64,000 nucleotides of DNA, taken from NCBI RefSeq assembly GCF_020283565.1, contig NC_060060.1:64651257-64715256 (forward strand), in the 5' to 3' direction. This document shows, in pieces, positions 36,001 through 47,554 of this stretch. A model generated the notes under the pieces. The model was not told the origin of the DNA. It made no database searches and saw nothing but the letters and a program-made list of their open reading frames with translations. Positions within the stretch are counted from its first letter, which is position 1; each line of letters starts with the position of its first letter. Source of the DNA: Trifolium pratense. Its lineage: Eukaryota; Streptophyta; Magnoliopsida; Fabales; Fabaceae. Position numbers and translations under genes: made by a program.

Positions 36001-39000
36001 AGATCGGTGACTTAACACCAATTTCAACATACATATTTTTTATGGTGCCATCTCACACAAAACGATATGGCAAGGTATTTCTCCAATTTGATTTAGTGTT
36101 TATGATAACTTACAATATTAAGATGTGCATGAAAATATTAATAAAAAATGTAAAGTATCAAACTCCACTCAAAGGCATGTTTTGCTGGAGCCAGGTCAGT
36201 TAATGGAGATGAAGAGAAGTTTGAAGGTAAGCATCCCCCATACATTAGGGATTTCATATACAGCAAATGGAAAATACAATATCAATAACCCTCCAAAATC
36301 CTCCATTTGGAGAAGTTGCTTTTATTCCCTTGATAACATTTCTATACTCACCTAAATATAATGGCTAATGGTTGGCATGTATTTTTAAAAATGATATTGT
36401 TGGAAATATAGTGTTAATATAAGATTAAAAATGACATTTGTTTCCTCACTAATTTCAAATATTACCTAAACATACTTAAAAGCAGCAGATTCATCAAGGA
36501 GAATAGTGGGGAAAGGATGGCACAATATCAAAAATATTAGGAAGGGGATTATAAGACATGTGTAAGACAAAATAACAGCATACTTGAGATGCATTCAGTT
36601 CTGGAAGCCCCGGTGCACCAAAGCGGCGAGGCAATGCATTACGCACCATCTGAACCTCAACTTCATGACCCAGTAAGTGGTGATATATATACCTGCATAT
36701 TGATAAGTGATCATAAAAAATCCACACAAAATGTGAAGCAAAACTCCACTAGAACAGTTTCATCAAATTTCTGCCATGGCAGATTATGAGCCAGCAACAC
36801 CTATTATATCCGCCATAGGCCACAACACCATGTTTATATGTCAGGATTTTGGCTAGCAGCCATAATCTGCCATCCACCATTGATAACACTGCACAAAGAA
36901 TCATGAACTCTAGATCTCATAACTAATTAAACAAATATAACCCTCATAGATGCTATTTCATTATAGATGTTCCCTTATCATAAATATGTCCCAGTATAAT
37001 TTAAGCCTTAACAACTAATAGACAATAATACTCAGCAGGGTCATGTCATAAGAAGATACAATATATACTGTACTTGTTATTAAACAAATATACTCCCTCC
37101 GATCCTTAACATAAGAAGAAATTGATGTATCTAGACTATTTCATAGACTAGATACATTCACTTTTCAATGTATAAGTCAAATTCTTCTTATATTAAGGAC
37201 TAGAGGGAGTATAACCCTTCATAAATGATATTTCATTATAGAAATGTTACCTTATCATAAATATGCCCCGGTATAATTTAAGCCTTAACAACTAATAGAC
37301 AATAATACTCAGTGGCAGTGCCATGTCATCAGAAGATACAATATATACTCTACTGTTACCCTCCCATTCCCAATCACACTCCAATTAGTAGTAACTTATA
37401 GAACTACGTCTACACCCATGTCCTTGGCAACATAAGCACACATGTTTGATAAAAAAAAAATACAATGATGACCGCTACAAATACATACTTCAAGCTATGG
37501 GGCCAAACAAACAAGAAAGAAGGCATCAACAATATGAAAATAAAAAGTGCTAAATGCAAGGCATCAGAACTAATGCCATTAAAGCTGACCCGGTAAGAAC
37601 TTACCCACTGACACTTGTCTCATCTACAGCAAAGGTTTTCATAGCTCCTTGCATCCTATCAAAGCTAGTACTTTTCCAGACAAAATCAACACTGAAACCA
37701 TGGTTGACATCAACTGGAACCCCCTGAACACAATAAAAGGGCAATGACTAAGGAGCACTGGCTAAAGATAAGGAGTTTAAGACCCAATACAAGTATCACA
37801 ATAGACGAGCTAAATTACCTGACTAGCCCGAAGTTCCAGTGCAACCTCCTCTTGTGCAGTTAGCTTAATCTGAAAACAGAATATAGATCACTTTAACTTA
37901 CACAGTACATCGTACGATAATTCAAAAAATAAAAGTAACAGCATATAATAATAATAACAATATTTGCCACAGTTAAAACATCTCAGGAGTTCTCTTTACT
38001 CATGCATACCACATGACCAACTGACTGCCATGAAGGATGTGCAGCATCACCGGAATAACGCAGACGTAGCTCATCACCAGGCACAAGCCGTAACTCATTA
38101 TCTTCCTACAAAATGGCAAAACATTGTTTATCATGCAGTAGAGAGAGAAAACAGAAGAACAAAGAGTATATTAAATACAATCTATGAAGCACTGAGCATG
38201 AGAAATATTGAATGCATTGTATAATTCTGGCAGTAATGAGTGCCCATCAAGAAGAACATATAACGCACCTTTGGAAATACAAAATACGCAACACGCTTCT
38301 TATTAAGACCAATATCCCATCGAATTGTGAGGTTGTCCTTGCTTTGTGATTCTTTCATCATCTAGATTGACATAGCACATATTAGATACCAAAGAAAAAT
38401 CACAGAAGATGGAACTAAAGGATTCATCAGAAAAATTCTAGTGTAAGAAGATAAAAAGTACAAATAGAAACAATAATAAGTTAAACGGCTAAGGTACAAG
38501 ACCATGCAAAAGGAGAAAAGAAAAAACATTACCTTATCATAATCAGCTTCAAGCTTAATGAGAGGTGCAAATACATTTTGATACTGAGACAACAAGGCAA
38601 AAAAAGAAACAAGGTGTAAGACTCAAGCTGTAAACCATGAAAAATGTGAAAACCTCCTTGTTTTACAAAAGTAAACGTTAGGAAGCCATCCTTAGCACAC
38701 CTGATATGCATCTTCATATTTCAAAGCCACAGACTGAGGTTCATCGTCTACACCAGGCTTCTCAAGGTCCTCAAAAGAAGCATCGGGGTTTGTTTTCCAC
38801 AATTCTTCCACCTTATTTATTTGCTGTGCACTTATTTGGCGTGCCCTTAACTGCTCCTGTTCAGATGGGATCTGCGGAAGACCACATTGTTACAAAGACA
38901 GGCAACAAGTATAACAGCACAAGTAGGAAAGATAGTAACCTTGACAAGCCACTGCAAGAAACACCTATCATCAATCAAGGGACACCATTGACTAAGGTCC

Positions 39001-42000
39001 CAATTCATATCCTTCAAAGCATTGACACTCAAACAAGGTTCACGACAAAGAAGAACAACTACACTTTCTGTCTTAGCAGATATAAATCCAAGGAGAAACA
39101 CGTTACGACACCCACAGTTGTAGCATTCAAGAATCGTTTCTCCCAATGGACTATCTTTATGCAGACAGACTTCCTTGTGCTTTGCCCGAACCTAAATGAA
39201 CAGAAAAATAAGCAGCAATTATTCATCATATTCCATTCTAAACTAAAATCATTATATGCAACAGGAAAAAATCCAGTTGTTATCACTCAAGTGGTGATGA
39301 TAACTTTTGGATCAAAGATTCATAAAAGTATCTAATAAAGATAAAGAAGCAACTAACTTCATGTTACTTAGCAAACATATAAAATAGAATAGGAAAGAAA
39401 ATAAAGAGAGCCAACTTAGATATCAGTACAGGCAAAAACAGATTTTTTTTGTTTACAAATGTTTGGGCTTAAAAGATTCATAAAATAAGGTGACTGTTGC
39501 AAAGATGAGAATGTCACAATGGACAATTAGTCATGCAATAAACTTAGGAATAAAAGCATTAGAACAAATACATGCTTTATTCAATGAACCTAGAAAATTG
39601 TTTTTTGCTTATATTCAGAACCGGAGTAGTATTCTCGACTTGGCATGTTTTCTTTCATTTCTGAAGATTAACAATTCCACAAAATGTAACTACCAAATAA
39701 TTACCAAAATACCAATAACCAATACAATATGTACAACAATATTGATAACGTACAAACAAAACATGTAATAACCACAGTCCACAGCATATACAACTTAGTT
39801 ATTGCTTATTAGGATTGCGCTTACTAGTACATCAAATTTGTTGCATGACAATACAAATCATGGAGAGGCTTGCAAATTAACTCTGGACTACAATTTTTAT
39901 TGCTAAAAGAAGAATTTGGATGAGTTGAATATATCAAATCATAATGCCTGGTTCGGAATTCACTGTGGTACCGGTACGCAGCACACAACTCTTGAAGTAT
40001 TGGGCACATGGGAGGTACACATAGTTAGTATGTTACTTGGGTTCGTCATATGTTCTATTTTACTATTTTATTTGGTCCGCTGACAATAACTTTTTAGGAC
40101 AAACCACCAATTTAGTCCCTGGATATGTAACTCTATCATATTAGTCCCTGAATGTATCAACATTGCAAATGCATCCCTAGTGACTCTTTTGTTAGTAATT
40201 TTATGGACTAAATTAACTAACGAAAAACACATTAGAGGACCAAATTGACTACCTAAAAACAGAATTTAGGACCAAAATGACTAAGAGTCACTTGTGGACC
40301 TAATTGCAATTTCGATACATCCGGGAACAAATGTCACAGCAAGCTACACTTCCAAGGACCAAAATGGTGGTTTGCCCTAATTTTTTATCTTGTCTAGTCT
40401 AGCTAAAAATAATAAAGTACATGCTAAAATAAAAAACAAATAAGCCCAACAGATAACTAATAAAATAAGATTAGTCACATTTTTTAAAACAAAAAAGATG
40501 TCCCCCATTGAAAATAGGTAGCATATAACGTTTGTCCCTCTAGTTAAGCTCTTACACTAATGTTAAAATAGTCCCAATCAGAAGTTAAACGACAGAGAAA
40601 ATAATTAGCTGTATAAAAGAAGTGTGTATCATGCAATTTCATTGTACCCAGGAAACAAAATTAGTCCTCTATTGCAATATAGAATGCACTTGTTCCCATA
40701 TCTGGTTAATGGTAACAAACCTGTTATGGTTCAGGGTGTTTCCAGGCTCATTAAAACCAGAAGTGAAATGTTCCGTTGGTGCATGATTTTCTGCGAATTG
40801 GGCACGAATTGGTGTCACCAAACCAATAAGTACCAAAAATTGGTACTCACAAACCAGTTCACGGTTCTCGTGGCACTCTAGCGAATTATGTTACTATGGC
40901 TCAGACAATTCACAAAATACCTATTTCAGATGCCATTTTAGGTTGAGTTACAATGAAAATGGTAACAATCCCAAAAGGAATAGGTCATTACACCCTTCAT
41001 AGAGAAGCATAAGACTATAGGTGGGGTATATATTTCACATGAGGCCCAATACACAGACAACTTCATAAATTTCATACACAAAAGGAAAAGCACCCAACTG
41101 CCTATGTAGCACAGACACGGACAGCTGTCAAACTGTTCTACTGATACATTCATCTAACTCCTAGAATCCATGAGTCTTTTGAATTCTAAAAAGTTCAAGT
41201 TCAACCAACATCAATAACCAAATTTAATTAAATGGTTAGTTCAATGGCAACAGTCTGATTCCGGCGTTTATCTTATCAAACATAAAACAACCAGAATTCT
41301 GAATGGTAAATATTCAATTATGCTGCGATCACACTTCACCCCATTCCAACAGATAATGTGGTTAAACATTAACAATGTGTACCCTTATTAAGTCATCAGT
41401 TGCTAACCCCAAATACAATGAACGACTAAAATCCAAAAATCAAACAACACAAACATAATGATAATAATACTATACTAATAATCAAAATATTAACAATGCA
41501 GATATGAAAAACTCACCAGATGATTAACAATGTGCGATCCAGAAGTATTTCCCCTAGAATTACAAAACCATTTGCGACAAGAAGGTACGTTACACCTAAC
41601 GACACAAGCTGGATTAGAGACTCCACAATAACGACAAGCATGTTCAGTGAAATCCCCTTTACCAAACTCATAATTATCATCATCACCAGTATCTTCAAAA
41701 TTCAACCCACTCATCCCTGCAGCAAGGGAATCCACCATCTGTGACCCGCTTCCACTACCGCTTCCCGACCTACCACCTTTAGTCGCGCTTCCAGGAGCAG
41801 CAGAAACAGGCGATGCATCAGACTGATGATCCGACCCGGTTCCACCTCTTTCCGATGGGTCAGCAAGTGAATCGGAAGGCGTTGGCCATGCAACCGATGA
41901 CCTAATCGGGTCACGAAACTCTGGATAGTCGAAATCTTCACCTTGAGTGTTGAATTCGAGGAAAGTGTAAGCATCGTTGCCTGTATCTGGTTGAGAAGCG

Positions 42001-42032
42001 GTGTCGAATAAATTGTTCTGCTGTGAATCCAT
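30004..42032 (-). CDS. UPF1: Regulator of nonsense transcripts 1 homolog, RNA helicase UPF1 (29 exons)
   Basis: ATP-dependent RNA helicase at the centre of nonsense-mediated mRNA decay. Exons (minus): 42032-41517, 39191-38940, 38871-38701, 38583-38533, 38361-38269, 38105-38010, 37869-37819, 37723-37605, 36692-36584, 35991-35869, 35777-35706, 35621-35550, 35438-35372, 35175-35033, 34954-34883, 34810-34682, 34486-34331, 34153-34040, 33960-33862, 33785-33708, 33565-33431, 32023-31949, 31787-31676, 31503-31130, 31022-30960, 30853-30782, 30643-30512, 30428-30309, 30126-30004. All phases close, giving 1,262 residues, near the ~1,254 of Arabidopsis. Seen: acidic N-terminus, Cys/His-rich zinc domain (~130-250), Walker A GPPGTGKT (~502), DEST box (~649), helicase motifs [11 protein letters not shown] and VALTRARYG, and a Gly/Pro- then SQ/TQ-rich C-tail, in other species the SMG1 kinase target. 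Intron 21 ends at a TRIM. Confidence 0.97.
32029..33076 (-). mobile_element. TRIM-like LTR element abutting a UPF1 splice acceptor
   Basis: Two 254-bp LTRs (32029-32282, 32823-33076) begin TGTTGAAATTTGGGG and end TATTCTAACA and are almost identical. The complement of the tRNA-Met primer-binding site (ggctctgatacca, 32810-32822) lies beside the right LTR, and a polypurine tract complement (ctccccctcaa) lies beside the left one. The element is therefore oriented on the minus strand, like UPF1. It has no coding region. Perfect target duplications CTGTT lie at 32024-32028 and 33077-33081. The near copy contains the AG of the UPF1 intron 21 acceptor. Confidence 0.95.
32464..32655. repeat. Tandem ~50-bp repeats inside the TRIM
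   Basis: Four imperfect units, each containing gacccgcggattaaag, aatcacaaacgggtaac and usually ggattaaaggtaac, follow one another in the internal region of the element. They are far more GC-rich than the flanking DNA. Function unknown; minisatellite-like arrays are common in internal regions of short LTR elements. Confidence 0.85.
36927..37358. repeat. Tandem ~150-bp duplication in UPF1 intron 8
   Basis: Unit 1 (36927-37079) and unit 2 (37080-37358, after removal of the nested MITE) share ttaaacaaatataaccc, a long block with taatttaagccttaacaac and gacaataatactcag, and the ending agaagatacaatatatact. Divergence is around one base in ten by eye. The MITE at 37093-37209 interrupts only unit 2. 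Confidence 0.85.
37093..37209. mobile_element. Short Stowaway-type MITE in UPF1 intron 8
   Basis: A 117-bp element with ~31-bp inverted ends CTCCCTCCGATCCTTAAC / CTCCCTCTAGTCCTTAAT, flanked by TA (37091-37092, 37210-37211). The adjacent tandem copy at 36927 has the same site without the element, which proves the insertion boundaries. Confidence 0.9.
40097..40377. mobile_element. MITE with Mutator-like features in UPF1 intron 1
   Basis: A 281-bp element with ~25-bp inverted ends GGACAAACCACCAATTTAGT and the complement of GACCAAAATGGTGGTTTGCCC. The flanks taactttttA and TAATTTTTTA match at nine of ten positions, consistent with a diverged 9-bp class target duplication. It has no coding capacity and lies in the 2.3-kb first intron of UPF1. 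Confidence 0.65.
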
Positions 42033-42254
42033 CGGAGAAGCGTGATCTTCTCGATAATGGAGTTAGGGTTTAAATAGAGTGCTTTATGTTGTGTTTGTTA
42101 TGGGAAATTGAAGAGAGGGGTTATGTTCAATTTTCGTGATTAGGGTTAGGGTTGGATTTGTTGAAGAAGAGAGAGAGGGAGAGAGAGGGAGAGAGAGAGA
42201 GAACACGAGATGAGAATGAGACACATAGAATAGAAGAGAAGTACGAGTGAGAAA
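42033..42254 (-). promoter_or_regulatory. UPF1 5' leader / proximal promoter with GA-rich tract
   Basis: The 222 bases between the UPF1 ATG and a hAT element contain ggagttagggttt and, at about 42165-42203, a long plus-strand GA run, which is a CT-rich tract on the UPF1 sense strand. CT-rich leaders are frequent in plant housekeeping genes. No TATA box is obvious. The first ~95 bases recur in the decayed copy at 47578-47769. Confidence 0.5.
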
Positions 42255-42886
42255 TAGGGATGGCAATGGGTAGGGTATGGGTAGGGTACTATAGTACCCA
42301 TCCCCATACCCGCAGTTTGAAAAAATACCCGTACCCATCCCCATACCCGCGTGGGTAACAATCTTTGTACCCGTCCCCATACCCTATGGGTACCTAGGTA
42401 CCCATACCCGTACCCGTTACCCGCAATTTTACTAAAAATAAATCGATCAATTATAAAATATCATATCGTTTTAATATAATTAATTTTTTTTAAAAGATTT
42501 TAATGTTGACTCATCAAAATTATAAAAAAAAATTACTAACCTCATGTTAAAGTTAATTTTTTTGTTGACATATTCACATGGTGTTTGTATTATGTTATAA
42601 ATAAACTTTTTTATTAAAAATGTGTAATAGTTTAATAGTATTGTATTTTTTAAAATTGATATACATATGTAATTTATACAATAATATATATAAAATAAAT
42701 AAATATATATTATGCGGGTATGAGGCGGGGTGGGTACTAAGGTACCCGTACCCGCACCCATACCCATTCATTTTTGCGGGTAATTACCCATACCCGTGCC
42801 CGTACCCAAAATGCGGGTTTTTACCCTACCCATTATGGGTATTTTTTGCGGGTGCCCGCTGGGTATGTGTCAAATTGCCATCCCTA
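42255..42886. mobile_element. Non-autonomous hAT-type element in the UPF1 promoter region
   Basis: A 632-bp element with terminal inverted repeats TAGGGATGGCAAT and a perfect 8-bp target duplication GTGAGAAA (42247-42254, 42887-42894), the size used by hAT transposases. Both subterminal regions are packed with GGGTAYGGG-type words in both orientations, and the middle is AT-rich without a coding frame. The near end lies 222 bp upstream of the UPF1 start codon. Confidence 0.93.
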
Positions 42887-42894
42887 GTGAGAAA

Positions 42895-43079
42895 CCGAAA
42901 GAATGAGGTTGTACGCGCGTGTGTACACGCGTTTATTTCAACAGGGGCTTAATGGGGATTATAATACGCACGGGATGCTCACGTGAGTTTTCCGCACGCA
43001 CATATCTCGTGCCACATTTATAGTAGTTTTTTTTGTTTAATAAATGAACTTTCAATCTCATTAGTCCTATCCTTTTATA
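42895..43079. other. Short unassigned spacer
   Basis: No gene or clear repeat seen. It contains cgcgcgtgtgtacacgcg-like GC-rich alternating bases at about 42914-42930. Confidence 0.3.
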
Positions 43080-43901
43080 CGGGGCGGGCTTCATAAAAAG
43101 GGGGCGAATCTTATCGGGTCAGGCTTTTTCATGGGCCGTTATGAGCTGGTCCACAAGCTTTTGGGCCGGCCCCTTAAAGAATTAAAAAAATTAATTAAAA
43201 AAAAAGTATAATTTTTTTATTGTTATATTTTGGTCCTATTTTTATGCATAAATTCATATATAATTTTTTTATTATTTTTGTTGTTTTATTGTTATTATTT
43301 GTGTTTTGTTCCTATCTATAATTTATTTTATTCCTATTTTTAAGCATCTCATCTTTTTATATTATTTTTAATTTTTTTTGTGCAATTACAATGAATGATA
43401 TAAAACTTGGAATATGTTTATTATAAGCCTATCATCTTTTTATTGTATTTATTTTATATTCTTTCTATATTATTTTTTTTACTTAAATTACAATGGATGA
43501 ATGAAAGATATAAAACTTGAAAAAAAAAATTGTAGTAATAATAATAATATGACAAAAAACTTATTGGATTAGAATGAGATTATTTGTTAGGGATTTGTTT
43601 GTTTGTTTTATGAGGATAAAGAGGAAGATATTGTTTTTTGGGAGATTATGTGAGAAAACATAGGGATACGAATTACCTTCTTGAAGATTTAGTTGAGAAA
43701 TATAACATAAATTTAGTAGAATATGTTTGTTTTTTCAAAAAAAAAAAAACTATGAAAATTAGTGGGCCGGCTCATCGGGCCATGTAGGCTTTTGCTTATC
43801 GGGTCGGGCTAAGCGGACCGGGCCATGAAGTTAACGAACCGGGTTGGGCTGGCCCCTTTATTTGACTGGGCCCCTCCAGGCCGGCCCCTTTGACAGCTCT
43901 A
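43080..43901. mobile_element. Diverged, left-truncated hAT-type element
   Basis: The right end reads ggccggcccctttgacagctcta, the complement of TAGAGCTGTCAAAGGGG. This is nearly the same terminus as the MITE at 50824. The left end has matching subterminal sequence (ggggcgggct ... gggccggcccctta), but the outermost TAGAGCTG bases are missing. The centre is AT-rich. No target duplication can be checked. Confidence 0.65.
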
Positions 43902-44096
43902 CTCGTGAGCATAGCTCAATTGATATGAAGTCAGAAAAATTACAAATTATGTCAAGGATAATGATTTATTTGAATTTTGATATTTTCACTTATTCATTTT
44001 AAAATGTAAAATTTTAACAACTAAATTACTTGACAAAATAATATAATTTTTTTTACACAAAAAACATATAGTTTCAATTTAATTTTTAAAATATTA

Positions 44097-44243
44097 CTCC
44101 CTTTAGTCATTAATATAAAAGAGAGTTTGTTTTTTAGATTAATAAAATGTTGAATGTATTTGGTCTATTTTTTAATCCAAATGCATTAATCATTCCATCA
44201 ATCTAGAAAATTAACTTTTTCTTATATTAAGGACCGAAGGGAG
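44097..44243. mobile_element. Short Stowaway-type MITE
   Basis: A 147-bp element with inverted ends CTCCCTTTAGTCATTAATAT / CTCCCTTCGGTCCTTAATAT, flanked by TA on both sides (44095-44096, 44244-44245). Confidence 0.85.
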
Positions 44244-44519
44244 TACTTTTTTTTTAAACGAAAATATTGCTTTCTTTAGTCTTTATTAAAATCAAAATTA
44301 AAATTAAATTATATAAAAAATAAAATAAAATAAATGTAAGGGTGAAGGAATGCTACACTTGTCTATCGAGATATATTGAATTTCAACCTCTAATCTACGG
44401 AGTGGTAAATTATTAAATTATTTATTTAAAATATCAATCTATAATTGATAATATGAAAGATCCATCATTTTTTTTAAGATAGAGTCATATTGACTCCAAA
44501 AAATTCAATTGTTAAATTG

Positions 44520-45284
44520 ATTAATGAGTACATGTTGTCATTGATAGATGGTGAAGAGAAAATATATTTGAGCTTCGATTCTCCATAAAATGATAACTCA
44601 CGATTCGACATATCGGATGATATACACACTCTCGAATTTTTAAATACAATTAGTTGTTCTGACCTTCCAAATCACAAGTTGAAATTAAAAGTTGAAGTTC
44701 CAGTTATGGTATTGAGAAATTTGGATCAAGCTCATGGGTTGTGCAATGCAACTTGATTGGTTATTACAAGGATGTGAACATTTATGATAAAAGGAACAAT
44801 AATATCAAAAACTATATAAGCGACAAAGTTTTTATTCTCATGTTATCATTAACACCATCTGACGTCAAAATTTCTTTCAAATTTCAACGTCGACAGTTTC
44901 ATATCGTTGTTTCATTTGTTGTGACTATTAACAAGAGTCAAGGTCAGACATCGAAAATTGTTGGAGTGTATCTTTCGTAATCAGTTTTTTCACATGGTCA
45001 GCTATACGTTGTTGTATCAAGAATCGCATCAAAAAATGATTTGAAGATTTTAGTCGTTGATGATGATGACAGTCTTGCAAATATCACTTCAAATGTAATT
45101 TATAAAGATTTTTTTTGAAATTTGTAGGATTGTTTGTATTTTCATGTTCACATAAGTTGGTGGAAATACATTAGGCAATGTCAACAATATATTTGCCTAA
45201 ATACTTTGTTTATTAGTTCACTAATATATAATATAATCCATATACAATTATTGATTTGTGCGAACGCACGAGTATGATGACTAG
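44520..45284 (+). pseudogene. Helitron 3' end with decayed PIF1-like helicase C-terminus
   Basis: Across shifting frames the plus strand reads LEFLNTI...SDLPNHKLKLKV, VPVMVLRNLDQAHGLCNAT, FKFQRRQFHIVVSFVVTINKSQGQT and FSHGQLYVVVSRIASK. These are the final motifs of Helitron/PIF1-type helicases (NKSQGQT and LYVALSR are characteristic). Stops and frameshifts break it repeatedly. It ends with the hairpin GTGCGAACGCAC, twelve bases, CTAG at 45281-45284, then T: a proper Helitron 3' terminus. The 5' end and the Rep domain are absent, so it is a truncated relic. Confidence 0.85.
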
Positions 45285-45285
45285 T

Positions 45286-45880
45286 TATAAGTATTAACTA
45301 GAACATTAACTAATTGTCATCTTTTATGTTTAACTAAATAATGTTTAAATTTTAATGTATGGCGTCCTTTATGTTATATTTTGAAATTTTGTGTACATAT
45401 TTTGTTAGACAACTATTGAGAGATGAAAACTATTTTCACGATGCAATAAGAAACAACATGTGATTATAGGATAAATGAGACTATAATTATTGCATGACCA
45501 AACTTTAATTTTAGTCTTTCAATCATTCAACATTTATGCACTTTGTGTTTTTCTTGAATTTCAACTATTTGCATGACCAAACAAATGATCAATTTAGGAA
45601 AAAAAATATTAATCACAAATGACCAAACAAATTAATAGTTTTAGTAAATAATTTGGTAATCGACCTAAAATGATGGAATCCAGGTGGAATTATACACAGA
45701 GAATCATAGATTCCAAGTGAAACCATGACCCTAGATCTTTCTTTATTAATTTACATATTTGCATTTGTGTTTTTGTTCGGTGTTAGTTTATATTTACTTG
45801 TTTAGTTACCGTAAACAAATGAAATAATTGATTAGTCTAAATAATAAATAATCTTAAATAGTATAATACTTATTAATTAA
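45286..45880. other. AT-rich intergenic DNA
   Basis: No gene, repeat boundary or regulatory site that I can support. Confidence 0.4.
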
Positions 45881-45888
45881 TCCATATG

Positions 45889-47374
45889 CAGGGGCGGATC
45901 CACATGCATTTCAGGGTGTGCACTTGCACCCACTGAACTTTCAAATTTTATATGGATAATCCTATTTTTTTTGCTTTTGCACACCCTGAGTTTTCTATTT
46001 TGCACCTAGACTTCAGAGATTGATCTCTCAACTCACCAATCACCTCTTTTGGCCCAATATTTTATGTACGCATAGGAGCTGAAAATTTTGAAAATTTCTC
46101 AACGCACCCACCATTTTCTCCCGCACTCCCCAAAAAATTCGGAAAATGTTTCCCGAATTTTTTATAGTGTAAATTTTACACTAAAAAACAGTTCGGAAAG
46201 TATTTTCCGAATTTTTTTAGGTGCGCTAGGGAGTGCGGGAGAAAGTGGGTGGGTGCGTTGAGAAATTTTCGAAACTTTTGACAATGAACAACTTTGTCTA
46301 ATCTCTCAACTTGTTAGTACTTGTTTAATCTCCGGTAACTTTCCACTTTTTAGATTTATTGAATAAATAATGTATTTGATCTTAATTATTGACCAAATAC
46401 ATTAGTTTTTCAATGAATTTAAAAAGTGAAAATTTGCTTATAATTAAGACCGGAGAGAGTACTTTTTGGCCCAATATCATAATTTTATTATCATTTATTC
46501 TTTTACGGTACAAGTTTTTTCTCATACTACTTCGGTTTTTCATGACTTTCTTTTCACCGTGCACAAAGGAATTTTGTAAAATTCGTATTCGTTATAATAA
46601 TATTTGCAACTTGTGTCTTCCATGTTAGCCAAAGTCGACTTGGCGTATCTATGACTTTGCTTGATAGGAGTAACAAATTTTCTCAAGAGTTTAGAACACA
46701 TCTTTTTACTACTAACTTATAATTTTTTTAATGAATTTTTGCTAACGAGTGCTTTCGAGACACTCTTTAAACATTTTAAATAGTAATTTTTTGTAAAAAA
46801 ATGATGAAAATTAATACATTGAAAATTAAAATATTTAACTTTTTAAATAAATTTCTTTAAATGAATGCTTAAAAAAGTGCCAAAAAACACTCATTAACAT
46901 TTTTTTATATGTTACTTCAAGGCTTCTTAAATTATATCTTAACATTTTTTTATATGTTACTTCAAGGCTTCTTATTATCTTGATTGAAAAGGAATATTAA
47001 TTAATTATTTTTATTTTATATTAATGAGCTAGTTCAACTACTAAATTTACTATATATATTCAAGTAGCAACTAAATTATTAGCTATCACCCACTTAAAAA
47101 AATTATGTAGCATATCAGATATTCATTATTTTTTATATTTTATCAATCTGAGCATATAGATTGATGGTTCTTTTTATCAACTAACCTCATATTATTGATG
47201 ATATTCATCTTCCAATTTACAATCAGTAAATATTAAAATTTATAATGTCCAAAAAATCACGGTTAATACAAAAAAAAAATCTCCACTTATTTTAAAAATA
47301 TTTATATATTTTCATAATTATTAATTACGTTAAAAGTCTGCACCCCCTGACCCAGGGTCCTGGATCCGCCACTG
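45889..47374. mobile_element. hAT-type element, 1.49 kb, non-coding
   Basis: The ends CAGGGGCGGATCCA and TGGATCCGCCACTG are imperfect inverted repeats, and an exact 8-bp duplication TCCATATG flanks them (45881-45888, 47375-47382). No transposase frame is visible. Inside are an inverted pair around ttcggaaaatgtttcccgaattt (46138-46217), an apparent nested Stowaway-like piece ending ccggagagagta near 46460, and a direct duplication of ttttttatatgttacttcaa (about 46897 and 46946). Confidence 0.92.
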
Positions 47375-47554
47375 TCCATATGGATACGATAATCTTTTAT
47401 ACTACTTATGCGCTAGAGTATACTTGCTCTAAGTGTGTTTTAAACACAATAATATAGTAAAAATAAATAGTACAAAACAAAATAAGGATAAAAATAATAT
47501 ACCGGAGAGCGATGTGTTACACCTAGCAAATAAACCTTGCAAACTCCACTAGTG

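Noticed and set aside
38706..39335. 209-codon plus-strand ORF across UPF1 exons 2 and 3
   Set aside because: It is antisense to well-supported UPF1 coding exons and crosses an intron; it is an antisense shadow.
44741..44980. Intact cellular helicase gene
   Set aside because: Although NKSQGQT is conserved, frames break on both sides and a Helitron terminus follows directly.
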